Origin: Pseudocolwellia sp048296855
GTDB taxonomy: Bacteria; Pseudomonadota; Gammaproteobacteria; Enterobacterales; Alteromonadaceae
Direction: 5' to 3' (one strand)
Length of the DNA stretch: 64,000 nucleotides
Assembly: GCA_048296855.1 (NCBI GenBank)
Contig: CP182631.1
Position numbers and translations under genes: made by a program. Positions 51,536-60,086 of the stretch are shown here, piece after piece. Every line of letters starts with the position of its first letter. Positions within the stretch are counted from its first letter, which is position 1. Below the pieces are notes generated by a model. It saw nothing but the letters and a program-made list of their open reading frames with translations, made no database searches and was not told the origin of the DNA.

Positions 51536-52693
51536 ATGAAACTAAGTAAAATAGCTGTACTTATGACTGCAACTTTAGCGTCAACATCGTTAACTGCTTT
51601 TGCTGCGAATGACTCAAAAACAGTATTAGATTTTAATCTACGTTATGAGTCTGTTGATCAAGACAACGCACTTAAAGATGCCAATGCATTAACTTTACGT
51701 ACACGCCTAACGCACACAACAGCAAGCTATAATGGTTTTACCGGTGTAGTAGAATTTGAAGACTCGCGTGTTATAGCGGGTGTAGATGATTACAATAATA
51801 CTAACGGGCTAAATGCTGGCGTTTATTCTGTGGTAGCAGATCCTGAAACAACTGAATTAGACCAAGCATTTATTCAATACAAAAAAGATAAGTTTACCGC
51901 TAAAGTCGGTCGTCAGGTTATTACATTAGACGGTCATCGTTTTGTTGGTCATGTTGGCTGGAGACAAGACAGACAAACGTTTGATGCGGCAACATTTATG
52001 TATCAAGCTTCTGATAAATTATCAGGTAGTTATTCATACATCAGTAAAAGAAACCGCATTTTTGCACAAGCGAAAGATTTAGATTCAAAAGATCATTTAT
52101 TAAATGTGGCATATAAAACATCTATCGGTAAATTAGTGGGTTATGCTTATCTATTAGAAGTTGATAACAACACTGATAACGGTTTAGATACATTTGGTGT
52201 TAGCTTTACAGGTAAAAAAGACAACTTTTCATATGCAGCAGAACTCGCAACGCAATCTGACGATGCTACAGATGCTGATACAACCTATATTATGTTAGAA
52301 GGTGGCTATAACTTCGGTAAAGTTACCGCTAAATTAGGTTTTGAATCTTTAGGTAGTGATAAAGGCGTTGGTTTTTCTACTCCTTTAGCAACAGCACATA
52401 AGTTTAACGGCTGGGCCGATCAGTTCTTAGGTACACCGGATGTTGGGTTAGAAGATGTTTACGTTACGCTAGCCGCTAAAATATTAGGCGGCGGTTTAAC
52501 TGTCACTTACCATGACTTTTCTGCCGATGAAGGTAGTGCTGATTTAGGTTCTGAAATTGATGCAGTTTACGCAAAAGGTTTTGCTAAAAACTATAAAGCA
52601 GGCGTTAAATTAGCTTCTTACTCTGCAGGTGATGCAGGTACAGGTATGGTTGATACAGATAAAATTTGGTTATTTGTGAGTGCTACATTCTAA
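51536..52693 (+). CDS. outer-membrane porin-like beta-barrel, probable nitrate-uptake partner
   Basis: The 385-residue protein has a signal peptide (LSKIAVLMTATLASTSLTAFA, cleavage before ANDS) and alternating amphipathic strands through to a C-terminal phenylalanine (DTDKIWLFVSATF), the signal for outer-membrane barrel insertion. LTLRTRLTHTTASYNGFTGVVEFED and AKVGRQVITLDGHRFVGHVGWRQDRQ resemble porins of Alteromonadales and Vibrionales. As the last gene of the nrtABC unit, ended by a strong terminator, it probably lets nitrate through the outer membrane. That substrate is inferred from context. Confidence 0.82.
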   Translation: MKLSKIAVLMTATLASTSLTAFAANDSKTVLDFNLRYESVDQDNALKDANALTLRTRLTHTTASYNGFTGVVEFEDSRVIAGVDDYNNTNGLNAGVYSVVADPETTELDQAFIQYKKDKFTAKVGRQVITLDGHRFVGHVGWRQDRQTFDAATFMYQASDKLSGSYSYISKRNRIFAQAKDLDSKDHLLNVAYKTSIGKLVGYAYLLEVDNNTDNGLDTFGVSFTGKKDNFSYAAELATQSDDATDADTTYIMLEGGYNFGKVTAKLGFESLGSDKGVGFSTPLATAHKFNGWADQFLGTPDVGLEDVYVTLAAKILGGGLTVTYHDFSADEGSADLGSEIDAVYAKGFAKNYKAGVKLASYSAGDAGTGMVDTDKIWLFVSATF

Positions 52694-52747
52694 TATCCAT
52701 TGGGTATAACACCTTTAAGTAAAAAGTACTAAAAGGTTAAATTATAT

Positions 52748-52777
52748 AAAACGCACTTCGGTGCGTTTTATTTTTTT
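52748..52777 (+). terminator. intrinsic terminator of the nitrate operon
   Basis: AAAACGCAC (52748-52756) and GTGCGTTTT (52761-52769) form a 9-bp stem with a stable TTCG tetraloop, followed by A and seven T. It lies 55 nt after the porin stop. Confidence 0.95.
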
Positions 52778-52851
52778 ACACTTATCATGAGAATTTAAAG
52801 GTTAAATAAGTTACATTAATATTATAAATCATTATGCTAAGTTGAAATTTT

Positions 52852-53136
52852 ATGGCTATTGTACGTATAAATGAATTTAAAAGTGCAGAAGGGCAAGCGG
52901 AAGCATTACTTGAGTTTTTGACCTCTATCAAACCTTATATTACAAATTCAGAAGGTTGTATTTCTTGTGAAATATTAACGCAACAAGATGATAAATCGAC
53001 TTTTGTTATTATCGAAAAGTGGGAGTCTATCGAAAGTCATGTAAAATCTATTGCTGATTTTCCTAAAGACGATATGGCGAAAGCCATACCATTGTTTGGC
53101 GCTGCGCCAATAGGTCGATATTTTATGGATGTGTAA
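52852..53136 (+). CDS. antibiotic-biosynthesis monooxygenase-like (ABM) small protein
   Basis: The 94-residue protein is an ABM-fold ferredoxin-like dimer: AIVRINEFKSAEGQAEALLEFL, EGCISCEILTQQDDKSTFVIIEKWESIESHVKSI (in parts). Such proteins act as cofactor-free monooxygenases on quinones, or in stress response; the substrate cannot be read from the sequence. It stands alone between the nitrate terminator and a repeat element. The start has only a weak ribosome-binding site (GTTGAAATTTT). Confidence 0.85.
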   Translation: MAIVRINEFKSAEGQAEALLEFLTSIKPYITNSEGCISCEILTQQDDKSTFVIIEKWESIESHVKSIADFPKDDMAKAIPLFGAAPIGRYFMDV

Positions 53137-53143
53137 TTTATAC

Positions 53144-53410
53144 TAGGGTCTGTGGATTTTTGCTGATTATTTTGCAGCAGTTTATTAGCCTTTTATACAA
53201 GGCAGAGCTTAGGTTTCGTGGTTATTCTACTTTAATAAGTAACAACGTAGTAGAAATGACTAATAAACGCTGTTATATAGATTTGTTTAAATGCTTCTTG
53301 CACATTATTCAAGGAAATATACAGAGAGCAGTTATGCTACAGTTTTTGCGCCGCGATCAACAAGCATTTATTTCGAACGAAATTTAAACATAAAAGGTCA
53401 GCAGATCCTA
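53144..53410. repeat. intergenic element family B with terminal inverted repeats
   Basis: The element starts TAGGGTCTGTGGA (53144-53156) and ends GGTCAGCAGATCCTA (53396-53410), imperfect inverted ends. An inner part (AAGGAAATATACAGAGAGCA, TGCTACAGTTTTTGCGCCGC then GATCAACAAGC) matches the short element at 56979-57066. It holds only a chance open frame (53160-53387). Size and ends are MITE-like. Confidence 0.65.
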
Positions 53411-53427
53411 ATTCAAAGGGAATTTTT

Positions 53428-53661
53428 ATGATTAACAAACTCATTAGCATTTTACTTTTTGGTATATGGTTTAAATTATATAACATTTTTTTCTATTCTT
53501 ATTTTGATATACCCGTTGAGTTTGTAATAGGCGCGGGAATGAACTGGTTCAAAGTTTATTGGCTGTTCTTTTTTATAGCTATCACTCTATTAGCCTATAA
53601 AGGAATGAGTTTTTTTTATAAAATCAATAGCCGTAGAATAGAGCAAACAGAAAACCAATAA
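53428..53661 (+). CDS. small two-pass membrane protein, unknown
   Basis: The 77-residue protein has two hydrophobic segments (LISILLFGIWFKLYNIFFY, residues 4-24; VYWLFFFIAITLLAYKGM, about 43-62) and a basic, polar C-terminus (KINSRRIEQTENQ). AAAGGGAA before the ATG is a good ribosome-binding site. It converges with the glutaredoxin gene, with only 4 nt between the stops. No family is recognised. Confidence 0.6.
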   Translation: MINKLISILLFGIWFKLYNIFFYSYFDIPVEFVIGAGMNWFKVYWLFFFIAITLLAYKGMSFFYKINSRRIEQTENQ

Positions 53662-53665
53662 TGTA

Positions 53666-53893
53666 CTAACTACCATAGGCTTGCTGGAATGTTTTTACAG
53701 AAAAACCATTTAAAAATTGATCACCAATTTTCAAAACCGGTACACCTCTATATCCTATTTTAGAAAACTCTTTTTTACCTGCTGGCGTTTTAACATTACA
53801 TAAACGATACGTAACTTTGTTTTTGTCTAAATATTGTTTAGCTGTATTGCAATGAGGACAGTTGGTCATTGTATAAAGTACAACGCGTTTCAT
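53666..53893 (-). CDS. glutaredoxin-like thiol-disulphide protein
   Basis: The 75-residue protein has the glutaredoxin fold pattern: RVVLYTMTNCPHCNTAKQYLD with the CPHC active site at residues 12-15, VTYRLCNVKTPAGK, the cis-proline loop RGVPVLKIGDQ and the GFSVKTFQ helix. It resembles the short single-domain glutaredoxin/NrdH type, which passes electrons from glutathione or thioredoxin reductase to target disulphides; the partner is not identifiable here. TTTAGGTTTATTATG provides a modest ribosome-binding site. Confidence 0.88.
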   Translation of the reverse strand: MKRVVLYTMTNCPHCNTAKQYLDKNKVTYRLCNVKTPAGKKEFSKIGYRGVPVLKIGDQFLNGFSVKTFQQAYGS

Positions 53894-54430
53894 AATAAAC
53901 CTAAAATACTTATCTTTAAATTAGCGATTATATATCTATATCATCTCAAAATCAGGATTAATGACTAGAGCGTGTTGACCTTTGCGGTATATTTTTGAAA
54001 CAGCTAGTTTAGTTATTATGCAAAGCTTCGTTTTTGATATGTCGTTATTCTACTTAAGAAAACGATAACACAGAAGAAATACCAATTTAGCAAAAAATAT
54101 TTCATTGCGTATAGATATATTGGTTAATAAAACATTCAAAATAAGATGATAAATCTATCATTTATCCCAAATAATGCTAAGTTAAACAATCTTTATTTCA
54201 ATAATAAATAGGACATTATAGCTTTAAGTTGTTTTTTCTAGTCATTAATGTGGATGTTTTTAGGTTATATATAACTAGAAGTTAGACCTTTGAGTTTATT
54301 GGCTTTATTTTTAATACTCATTATTATTTAATAGTAAGTATAATGTTTGATTTATTAGTGGCTTGTACTACTCTTAGCCTAGTACCTTCCTTATATTTAT
54401 ATAAATTATTACACGCTCGGTGATTTAATT
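53894..54430. other. gene-free gap between glutaredoxin and sensor kinase
   Basis: This 537-nt AT-rich stretch contains no supported gene. A 26-codon frame (54343-54423) ends just before the kinase gene but lacks a convincing ribosome-binding site. The 53965-54050 part (GAGCGTGTTGACCTTTGCGG onward) looks like another scattered intergenic sequence. Promoters for both divergent genes must lie here. Confidence 0.35.
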
Positions 54431-56878
54431 ATGGCGCTACTAAGAAGCAATATTGGATTAAAATTATTACGTTATGTTTTTGGAGGATACTTTGCTATAG
54501 CTTTAATACTTACATCAGGTCAATTAATCTCTGAGTATAGCCATGTAAAAGGTACTATTTTTGAAGAGTTATCAAATTTAGGAGAAACAATTGAAGACAG
54601 TTTGTCACAATCCATTTGGAACTTTAATATTGAACAACTCGAGTCAACCATTGAAGGTATTAACAAAGTTGGAATGGTTTCTGGCATTAAAGTTGTTGCA
54701 CCAGATAAAAGTGTATTGGCAAGTACCGGTAATATAGGTAAAGACCATCAAGCAGAGCAGTCAACCTTTGAAGGTGAATACGGCAAAGGTAGTATACAAA
54801 AAATTATTTATTCTAAAGATGATACTGAGCATTCTTTATTCGAATATAAATTCCCTATCTATTTTACCAACGACAATAATACACAAAAAGACCTAATAGG
54901 TTACTGCTATATATATGCTGCTCATGCTTCTATTATTGATCGTGTTCAGTATGGTTTTACCCTTATCATTATAAACTCAGTGATCAAAACATTTGCACTG
55001 TGGCTAATTTTTCTATTTTTTACTAAACGGATCATAGTGGATCCTATTAACGTCCTTACCAAAGTTACACAAGATTTAGATTTAGACAAAACTGATTCAA
55101 AGCATAACTTTGATGATTTAAAGAAGATTGTTTATTCAAAAGACAATAATGAACTTAATTTATTAGCGAGTAGCTTTTTAAAGATGTGTAATACCGTTAT
55201 TGAAAAGGTCAAGGTTATAGAAAACCATACCATTGAACTTACACAGTCTAAAGAAAGTGCAGAAAATGCTAGTCAAATAAAGTCAGATTTTCTTGCTATG
55301 ATGAGTCATGAATTAAGAACCCCCATGAACGGTGTTATTGGTTCTTTAGATTTATTAGCCACCACGAAACAAACTGAAGACTCTCAAGACTTAATAGACA
55401 CGGCCAAAACATCTGCAGAAAATCTCGTTTTTATTCTTAATGATATTTTAGATATCAATAAAATTGAAGCAGGAAAATTAGAATTAGAAGAGCGTGTTTT
55501 CTCGATATCAGAAGTTATAGATAATGTGATTAAGGTATTTATTCCTGTTGCCAGTAAACGAAATATAACCTTAAACGTATATGAAGATCCCAATACACCT
55601 ATTTTTGTTAAAGGTGACGCCATGAGAGTACGCCAAATACTTTTTAACCTTATTGGGAATGCACTAAAGTTCACTTCATCAACACAAAAAAAACAAGGTA
55701 ACGTTAGTCTTAAAACCAGTGTTATGAAAAGTCATGAAACTATGAGTAGCATTAGTTTTAAAGTTATAGATAACGGTATTGGTATTAGTGACGAAAACCA
55801 ACAAAAACTTTTTATGCCCTTTATTCAAGCTGAAAAATCAACAACAAGAAAATATGGCGGCACAGGTTTGGGTCTTGCTATTTGTGGCAAGCTTACTGAA
55901 ATGATGGGAGGACGAATAAAGCTTACAAGTGAAGAGGGCAAAGGTTCTTGTTTTAATGTAGAAATACCTTTCTGGAAGTCACAAGAAACACGCGCGATGC
56001 ATATTGAGTCACTTCCTAATATTAAAGTAACGTTATTAAGTTGTGATGAAGCTTCAGATGTTCAATTAGATACTTTTAGTAACTATTTAAGAACAGAAGG
56101 GGCAGAGGTGCTATCGTATCAACTTTCTGATTTTTCGGTCGACCAGCCTGATTACGGTGTTCTTTATATTTTATTTAATGATAACGATGACAACCGAGAA
56201 TTAACCTTATCTATTTTAAAAGAAAATGCGAATAAGAGCCGTGTGATCATCGCTGTTGATAAAGCAATACTCGATGAAACAAGAAAGTTATTTAAAAATG
56301 CCCGTGTTTGTTGCTCTCAACCTATTACAAGAGTTCAGTTTATTGATGCGATTAAAAATGCGTGGCAAAAACGATTCGAAATTAATCTTGATGATTTAGA
56401 TTTAAGTGAATTGAAAGCAGACGATGATAAGTTAGCCCTTGACGACTTAGACTTTGATCTAGAAGACGTTGGAGCTCAAGAAAAAAGTAAAGAACAACAA
56501 CAAGCTGATATATTGTTAGTAGAAGATAATCCATTGAATCAAAAGCTTATTGTTAGACAGTTGAATCAGCTGGGTTATCATTGTGATGTTGCAGATGATG
56601 GGCTTCAAGGAAGGATCATGTGGGAAGAAGGAGAATACCAACTTATTTTAACTGACTGTCATATGCCTAATATAGATGGCTACGAAATGACACGACAAAT
56701 ACGTGAAAAAGAAAAAGCAGAACAAAAAAAACCTATTCCTATTATTGCCGTTACTGGCGCAGCAATGAGTGGTGATGCGGAATATTGTTATGAAACCGGT
56801 ATGAATGATTTTGTAAGTAAGCCTATCCAATTAGCTGATTTTAGAGCCACATTGAAAAAATGGTACGTTCATAAATAA
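54431..56878 (+). CDS. membrane hybrid sensor histidine kinase with C-terminal receiver
   Basis: The 815-residue protein has two membrane segments (about 12-32 and 176-198) enclosing a periplasmic sensor of about 140 residues, a linker region, a HisKA domain with SHELRTPMNG (His293), an HATPase domain (NALKFTSS; DNGIGI; GGTGLGLAI), a degenerate receiver-like segment (about 530-655), an acidic linker (DDLDLSELKADDD), and a C-terminal receiver with LLVEDNPLNQKL and Asp742 in LTDCHMP. Phosphate would pass from His293 to Asp742 and then to an unseen phosphotransfer partner. No response regulator gene is adjacent. The periplasmic ligand is unknown. Confidence 0.93.
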   Translation: MALLRSNIGLKLLRYVFGGYFAIALILTSGQLISEYSHVKGTIFEELSNLGETIEDSLSQSIWNFNIEQLESTIEGINKVGMVSGIKVVAPDKSVLASTGNIGKDHQAEQSTFEGEYGKGSIQKIIYSKDDTEHSLFEYKFPIYFTNDNNTQKDLIGYCYIYAAHASIIDRVQYGFTLIIINSVIKTFALWLIFLFFTKRIIVDPINVLTKVTQDLDLDKTDSKHNFDDLKKIVYSKDNNELNLLASSFLKMCNTVIEKVKVIENHTIELTQSKESAENASQIKSDFLAMMSHELRTPMNGVIGSLDLLATTKQTEDSQDLIDTAKTSAENLVFILNDILDINKIEAGKLELEERVFSISEVIDNVIKVFIPVASKRNITLNVYEDPNTPIFVKGDAMRVRQILFNLIGNALKFTSSTQKKQGNVSLKTSVMKSHETMSSISFKVIDNGIGISDENQQKLFMPFIQAEKSTTRKYGGTGLGLAICGKLTEMMGGRIKLTSEEGKGSCFNVEIPFWKSQETRAMHIESLPNIKVTLLSCDEASDVQLDTFSNYLRTEGAEVLSYQLSDFSVDQPDYGVLYILFNDNDDNRELTLSILKENANKSRVIIAVDKAILDETRKLFKNARVCCSQPITRVQFIDAIKNAWQKRFEINLDDLDLSELKADDDKLALDDLDFDLEDVGAQEKSKEQQQADILLVEDNPLNQKLIVRQLNQLGYHCDVADDGLQGRIMWEEGEYQLILTDCHMPNIDGYEMTRQIREKEKAEQKKPIPIIAVTGAAMSGDAEYCYETGMNDFVSKPIQLADFRATLKKWYVHK

Positions 56879-56937
56879 TACTATGTTAATCAACTTGGTA
56901 TAAAATAATTTATATAGATGAATTTTTTAGGTTCAAA

Positions 56938-56959
56938 AAAACGCCAATTAAGGCGTTTT
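56938..56959. terminator. bidirectional intrinsic terminator after the sensor kinase
   Basis: AAAACGCC (56938-56945) and GGCGTTTT (56952-56959) form an 8-bp stem around AATTAA, with A- and T-runs on the two sides. The same hairpin core recurs at 58062-58085. Confidence 0.85.
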
Positions 56960-56978
56960 GAATTATGTACTTATTATT

Positions 56979-57066
56979 TAGGGTCTGTTGAGCTTTGCTC
57001 ATTGTTGCAAGGAATTTACATAGAGTAACTATGCTACACGCCTTGCGACGCGATCAACAAGCCCTA
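56979..57066. repeat. short intergenic element family B, abutting htpX
   Basis: TAGGGTCTGTTGAGC (56979-56993) at the left is mirrored by GATCAACAAGCCCTA (57052-57066) at the right, 12 of 15 positions pairing. The interior (TTGCAAGGAATTTACATAGA, GTAACTATGCTACAC) resembles the middle of 53144-53410. It ends 6 nt before the htpX stop codon. Confidence 0.65.
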
Positions 57067-57071
57067 ATAAC

Positions 57072-57947
57072 TTATGTTCTATTGCGTAGCGCTTTAATAC
57101 GATCATCAAGCGGTGGATGGCTGGCAAATAAACTAATAAATTTAGATTTGTTATTTATACCAAAGGCCATCATTGAACCTTCAAGCTGACTTTCTTGACT
57201 CTGTTTTAGTTTTTCTAATGCACCAATCATTGCAGATGTACCTGCAAGTTGAGCACCACCGATATCCGCTCTAAATTCACGTTTTCTTGAAAACCAAGCA
57301 ACAACAATACTAGCTAGAACGCCTAAAACCATTTCTAAAATAAAGACAACGGCAAAATAAGCAATTCCGCCTAAACCACCACCTTGGTTGTTATTACTGC
57401 GCGTTGCATTATCGATAATACCGGCGATTAAACGCGCTAAAAATATAACAAAAGTGTTCATTACACCTTGCACTAACGTCAACGTAACCATATCACCATT
57501 AGCTACATGGCTAATTTCATGACCGATCACCGCTTCAGCTTCGGCTTGGCTCATGTTTTCTAATAAGCCTGTACTTACAGCCACTAAGGCGTTATTTTTA
57601 TTTGCCCCCGTTGCAAAAGCATTCATATCAGGTGATTGATAAAGCGCCACTTCTGGCATACCAATACCGGCTCGATCTGAATATTTTTTAACGGTTTCTA
57701 ATAACCATTTTTCAGTATTATTTTGCGGTTGTTCAATAACATAAGCACCAACCGAGCGCTTAGCCATCCACTTAGACATCAATAAAGATATAAATGCACC
57801 ACCAAAACCAAAAACAAAGGCTAGCATTAATAAGCCGCCTAAACCTTGTCGATCAATACCAAAAACAGACATTAATATACTTAGCGTAACGCTAAGCACT
57901 AACATAATTGCTAGGTTAGTTAGTAAAAATAATACAATGCGTTGCAT
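57072..57947 (-). CDS. htpX: membrane zinc metalloprotease HtpX
   Basis: HtpX degrades misfolded inner-membrane proteins under envelope stress, partnering FtsH. The 291-residue protein has N-terminal membrane segments (VLFLLTNLAIMLVLSVTLSI and the next at about 35-55), the zinc site GHEISHVANGD (HExxH), two further membrane segments and the C-terminal catalytic Glu region (REFRADIGGAQLAG). The start is set at 57947 with GGAG upstream, since an earlier in-frame ATG adds 11 non-conserved residues. The gene is monocistronic, with the identical hairpin core on both sides. Confidence 0.95.
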   Translation of the reverse strand: MQRIVLFLLTNLAIMLVLSVTLSILMSVFGIDRQGLGGLLMLAFVFGFGGAFISLLMSKWMAKRSVGAYVIEQPQNNTEKWLLETVKKYSDRAGIGMPEVALYQSPDMNAFATGANKNNALVAVSTGLLENMSQAEAEAVIGHEISHVANGDMVTLTLVQGVMNTFVIFLARLIAGIIDNATRSNNNQGGGLGGIAYFAVVFILEMVLGVLASIVVAWFSRKREFRADIGGAQLAGTSAMIGALEKLKQSQESQLEGSMMAFGINNKSKFISLFASHPPLDDRIKALRNRT

Positions 57948-58061
57948 TTTTAAACTCCAAAACAAAATAACTAAAGACATAATATGTCGTTTTTGTAAAA
58001 AAACAAGATACAGCTAAAAATATAATTTTTTAAAATGCTAACGTATAAAATTTAGACATAA

Positions 58062-58085
58062 AAAAACGCCAATTAAGGCGTTTTT
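58062..58085. terminator. intrinsic terminator downstream of asnS
   Basis: AAAAACGCC (58062-58070) and GGCGTTTTT (58077-58085) form a 9-bp stem around AATTAA. In the minus direction it ends asnS transcription, with a T-run formed by the A residues at 58060-58066. It shares its core with the 56938 hairpin. Confidence 0.88.
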
Positions 58086-58135
58086 GTTTTTATATAACCT
58101 ATCGATTAGATAATAAAATAACCGTTAGTTATCAA

Positions 58136-59536
58136 TTAAAATGCTGCGTTATTCGGTGTTCTTGGGAATGGAATAACGTCACGTACGTTTTGCATACCTG
58201 TGGCATAAACCACTAAACGTTCAAAACCTAAACCGAAACCAGAATGAGGTACAGTTCCGTAACGACGTAAATCGCGGTACCAACCGTAATCAGCAACGTC
58301 TAAGTTCATTTCTGCAAGTCTTGCATCTAAAACGTCTAAACGTTCTTCACGTTGACTACCACCAATAATTTCACCAATGCCTGGTGCTAAAATATCCATT
58401 GCGGCAACGGTTTTACCATCGTCGTTCAAACGCATGTAAAAAGATTTAATATCTTTAGGGTAGTTTTGTAAAACAACTGGACCACCAACATGTTCTTCTG
58501 CTAAGTAACGTTCGTGCTCAGAGTTTAGATCAACACCCCAAGTAACTTGGTTCTCAAACTTCTTACCACATTCTTGTAAGATCTTAATCGCGTCAGTGTA
58601 ATCCATACGAACAAATTCGCTGTTCACTACTGAATTTAAACGATCGATAACGGTTTTATCTACACGTTGTTGGAAGAATGCCATATCGTCTGCACGTTCT
58701 TCTAATACCGCTTTAAATACATAACGTAGCATTTCTTCTGCTAAGTCAGCCGCGTCTGATAAATCAGCAAAAGCGATTTCTGGTTCAATCATCCAAAACT
58801 CAGCTAAATGGCGAGTTGTGTTTGAGTTTTCAGCACGGAACGTAGGACCAAACGTATACACTTTAGATAAAGCACATGCGTAGGTTTCAACGTTTAATTG
58901 GCCTGAAACTGTTAAAAATGTTTCTTTACCGAAAAAGTCTTGTTTGTAGTCAACTTCACCTTTGTCGTTACGTGGTAAGTTTTCCATGTCTAATGTACTT
59001 ACACGGAACATTTCACCAGCGCCTTCACAGTCACTACCGGTAATAAGTGGTGTGCTTATCCAGAAGTAACCTTTACTGTGTAAAAAGCGATGCACTGCTT
59101 GTGCTAATGTATTACGAACACGAGTTACTGCACCACCAATGTTAGTACGCGCACGTAAATGTGCTTGTTCACGTAAAAATTCTATACTATGACGTTTTGC
59201 TGCCATAGGGTAAGTATCAGGGTCTTCAACAAATCCGTATACTTCAATAGCTGTAGCTTGAATTTCAAATGCTTGGCCTTGGCCAGGAGATTCAACTAAA
59301 ATACCCGTTACTTTAACGGCACAACCTGTAGTTAATTTTAAAACATCAGATTGATAATTTTCTATGTCACTAGAAACAATAGCTTGAATAGCATCAAAGC
59401 ATGAACCGTCATGAATGGCTAAAAATGAAATACCTGCTTTTGAATCGCGGCGTGTGCGGATCCAACCATGTACTGAAACTGTTTCATTAACAGGTGATTT
59501 TCCTGCTAAAACATCAGTAATTGATATGAGTGACAT
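58136..59536 (-). CDS. asnS: asparaginyl-tRNA synthetase
   Basis: AsnS charges tRNA-Asn with asparagine. The 466-residue class II enzyme has an N-terminal OB anticodon-binding domain (VSVHGWIRTRRDSKAGISF), motif 2 in FRAENSNTTRHLAEFWMIEPE, and motif 3 GFGLGFERLVVYATG near the C-terminus, which ends VIPFPRTPNNAAF-like as in typical AsnS. Length is normal. It is transcribed away from the 59682 gene and ends at the hairpin at 58062-58085. A ribosome-binding AGAGGTCG lies before the ATG on the minus strand. Confidence 0.97.
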   Translation of the reverse strand: MSLISITDVLAGKSPVNETVSVHGWIRTRRDSKAGISFLAIHDGSCFDAIQAIVSSDIENYQSDVLKLTTGCAVKVTGILVESPGQGQAFEIQATAIEVYGFVEDPDTYPMAAKRHSIEFLREQAHLRARTNIGGAVTRVRNTLAQAVHRFLHSKGYFWISTPLITGSDCEGAGEMFRVSTLDMENLPRNDKGEVDYKQDFFGKETFLTVSGQLNVETYACALSKVYTFGPTFRAENSNTTRHLAEFWMIEPEIAFADLSDAADLAEEMLRYVFKAVLEERADDMAFFQQRVDKTVIDRLNSVVNSEFVRMDYTDAIKILQECGKKFENQVTWGVDLNSEHERYLAEEHVGGPVVLQNYPKDIKSFYMRLNDDGKTVAAMDILAPGIGEIIGGSQREERLDVLDARLAEMNLDVADYGWYRDLRRYGTVPHSGFGLGFERLVVYATGMQNVRDVIPFPRTPNNAAF

Positions 59537-59681
59537 TAATCGACCTCTTTGTCTGTCAAAATTGCTCTAAAGTTAAGGTGTGATATGTTACCGTGCAGAA
59601 TATGATTAACAAGTAAAAATTGTTAATACCTGATATAAAATTCAATATATATAGGTTGAGATGAGCTAAATACGAGTAAAT

Positions 59682-60047
59682 ATGGAAAACAAGCAAGAAA
59701 ACAGAAGAAAATCACCAGACAAATGGGTGTTTATTGTCAGGATTTTAACCCTGCTAAGCTGGTCACTATTTATTATCGCATTATGTGTGTCTTATTATGC
59801 CGCCCCAGAAAAAGATTACGGTTTATTACGCTATCATGAAATTGAAGTAAGAACCTATTGGCTGGTTGAATTAACAGGCTATTTATACAAAGTGCTTTGG
59901 TTAAGCGCTTTGGTGAGTTTTTTAAGTTTGATTGTTCACAAGTTTAGATCAAGAAGACAATCAGACAGTAAAAATTTCAATTTGTTATTATTGATGGCGG
60001 TTTCAATTGCTTGGGCTATATACATATTAATAAATTTAAACCAATAA
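59682..60047 (+). CDS. small three-pass membrane protein, unknown
   Basis: The 121-residue protein has hydrophobic segments at about 15-38 (VFIVRILTLLSWSLFIIALCV), 60-85 (YWLVELTGYLYKVLWLSALVSFLSL) and 98-118 (LLLLMAVSIAWAIYILI), with basic ends. The N-terminal MENKQENRRKSPDKW is polar. No family is named. A strong terminator overlaps its stop codon. It could act in envelope function beside the asnS gene, but nothing shows this. Confidence 0.65.
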   Translation: MENKQENRRKSPDKWVFIVRILTLLSWSLFIIALCVSYYAAPEKDYGLLRYHEIEVRTYWLVELTGYLYKVLWLSALVSFLSLIVHKFRSRRQSDSKNFNLLLLMAVSIAWAIYILINLNQ

Positions 60048-60070
60048 CAAATGCTATGTTATTGGTTTTT
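60038..60070. terminator. intrinsic terminator shared by convergent genes
   Basis: AAACCAATAACA (60038-60049) and TGTTATTGGTTT (60057-60068) form a perfect 12-bp stem with a 7-nt loop. The left arm includes the stop codon of the preceding gene. It probably terminates that gene and, from the other side, bioA. Confidence 0.92.
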
Positions 60071-60086
60071 AATTCAATCTTATTTA

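Noticed and set aside
53160..53387. 75-codon open frame
   Set aside because: It lies wholly inside repeat element family B, lacks a ribosome-binding site and has no protein-like pattern.
54343..54423. 26-codon leader-peptide candidate before the sensor kinase
   Set aside because: It has no convincing ribosome-binding site and no attenuator-like structure follows.
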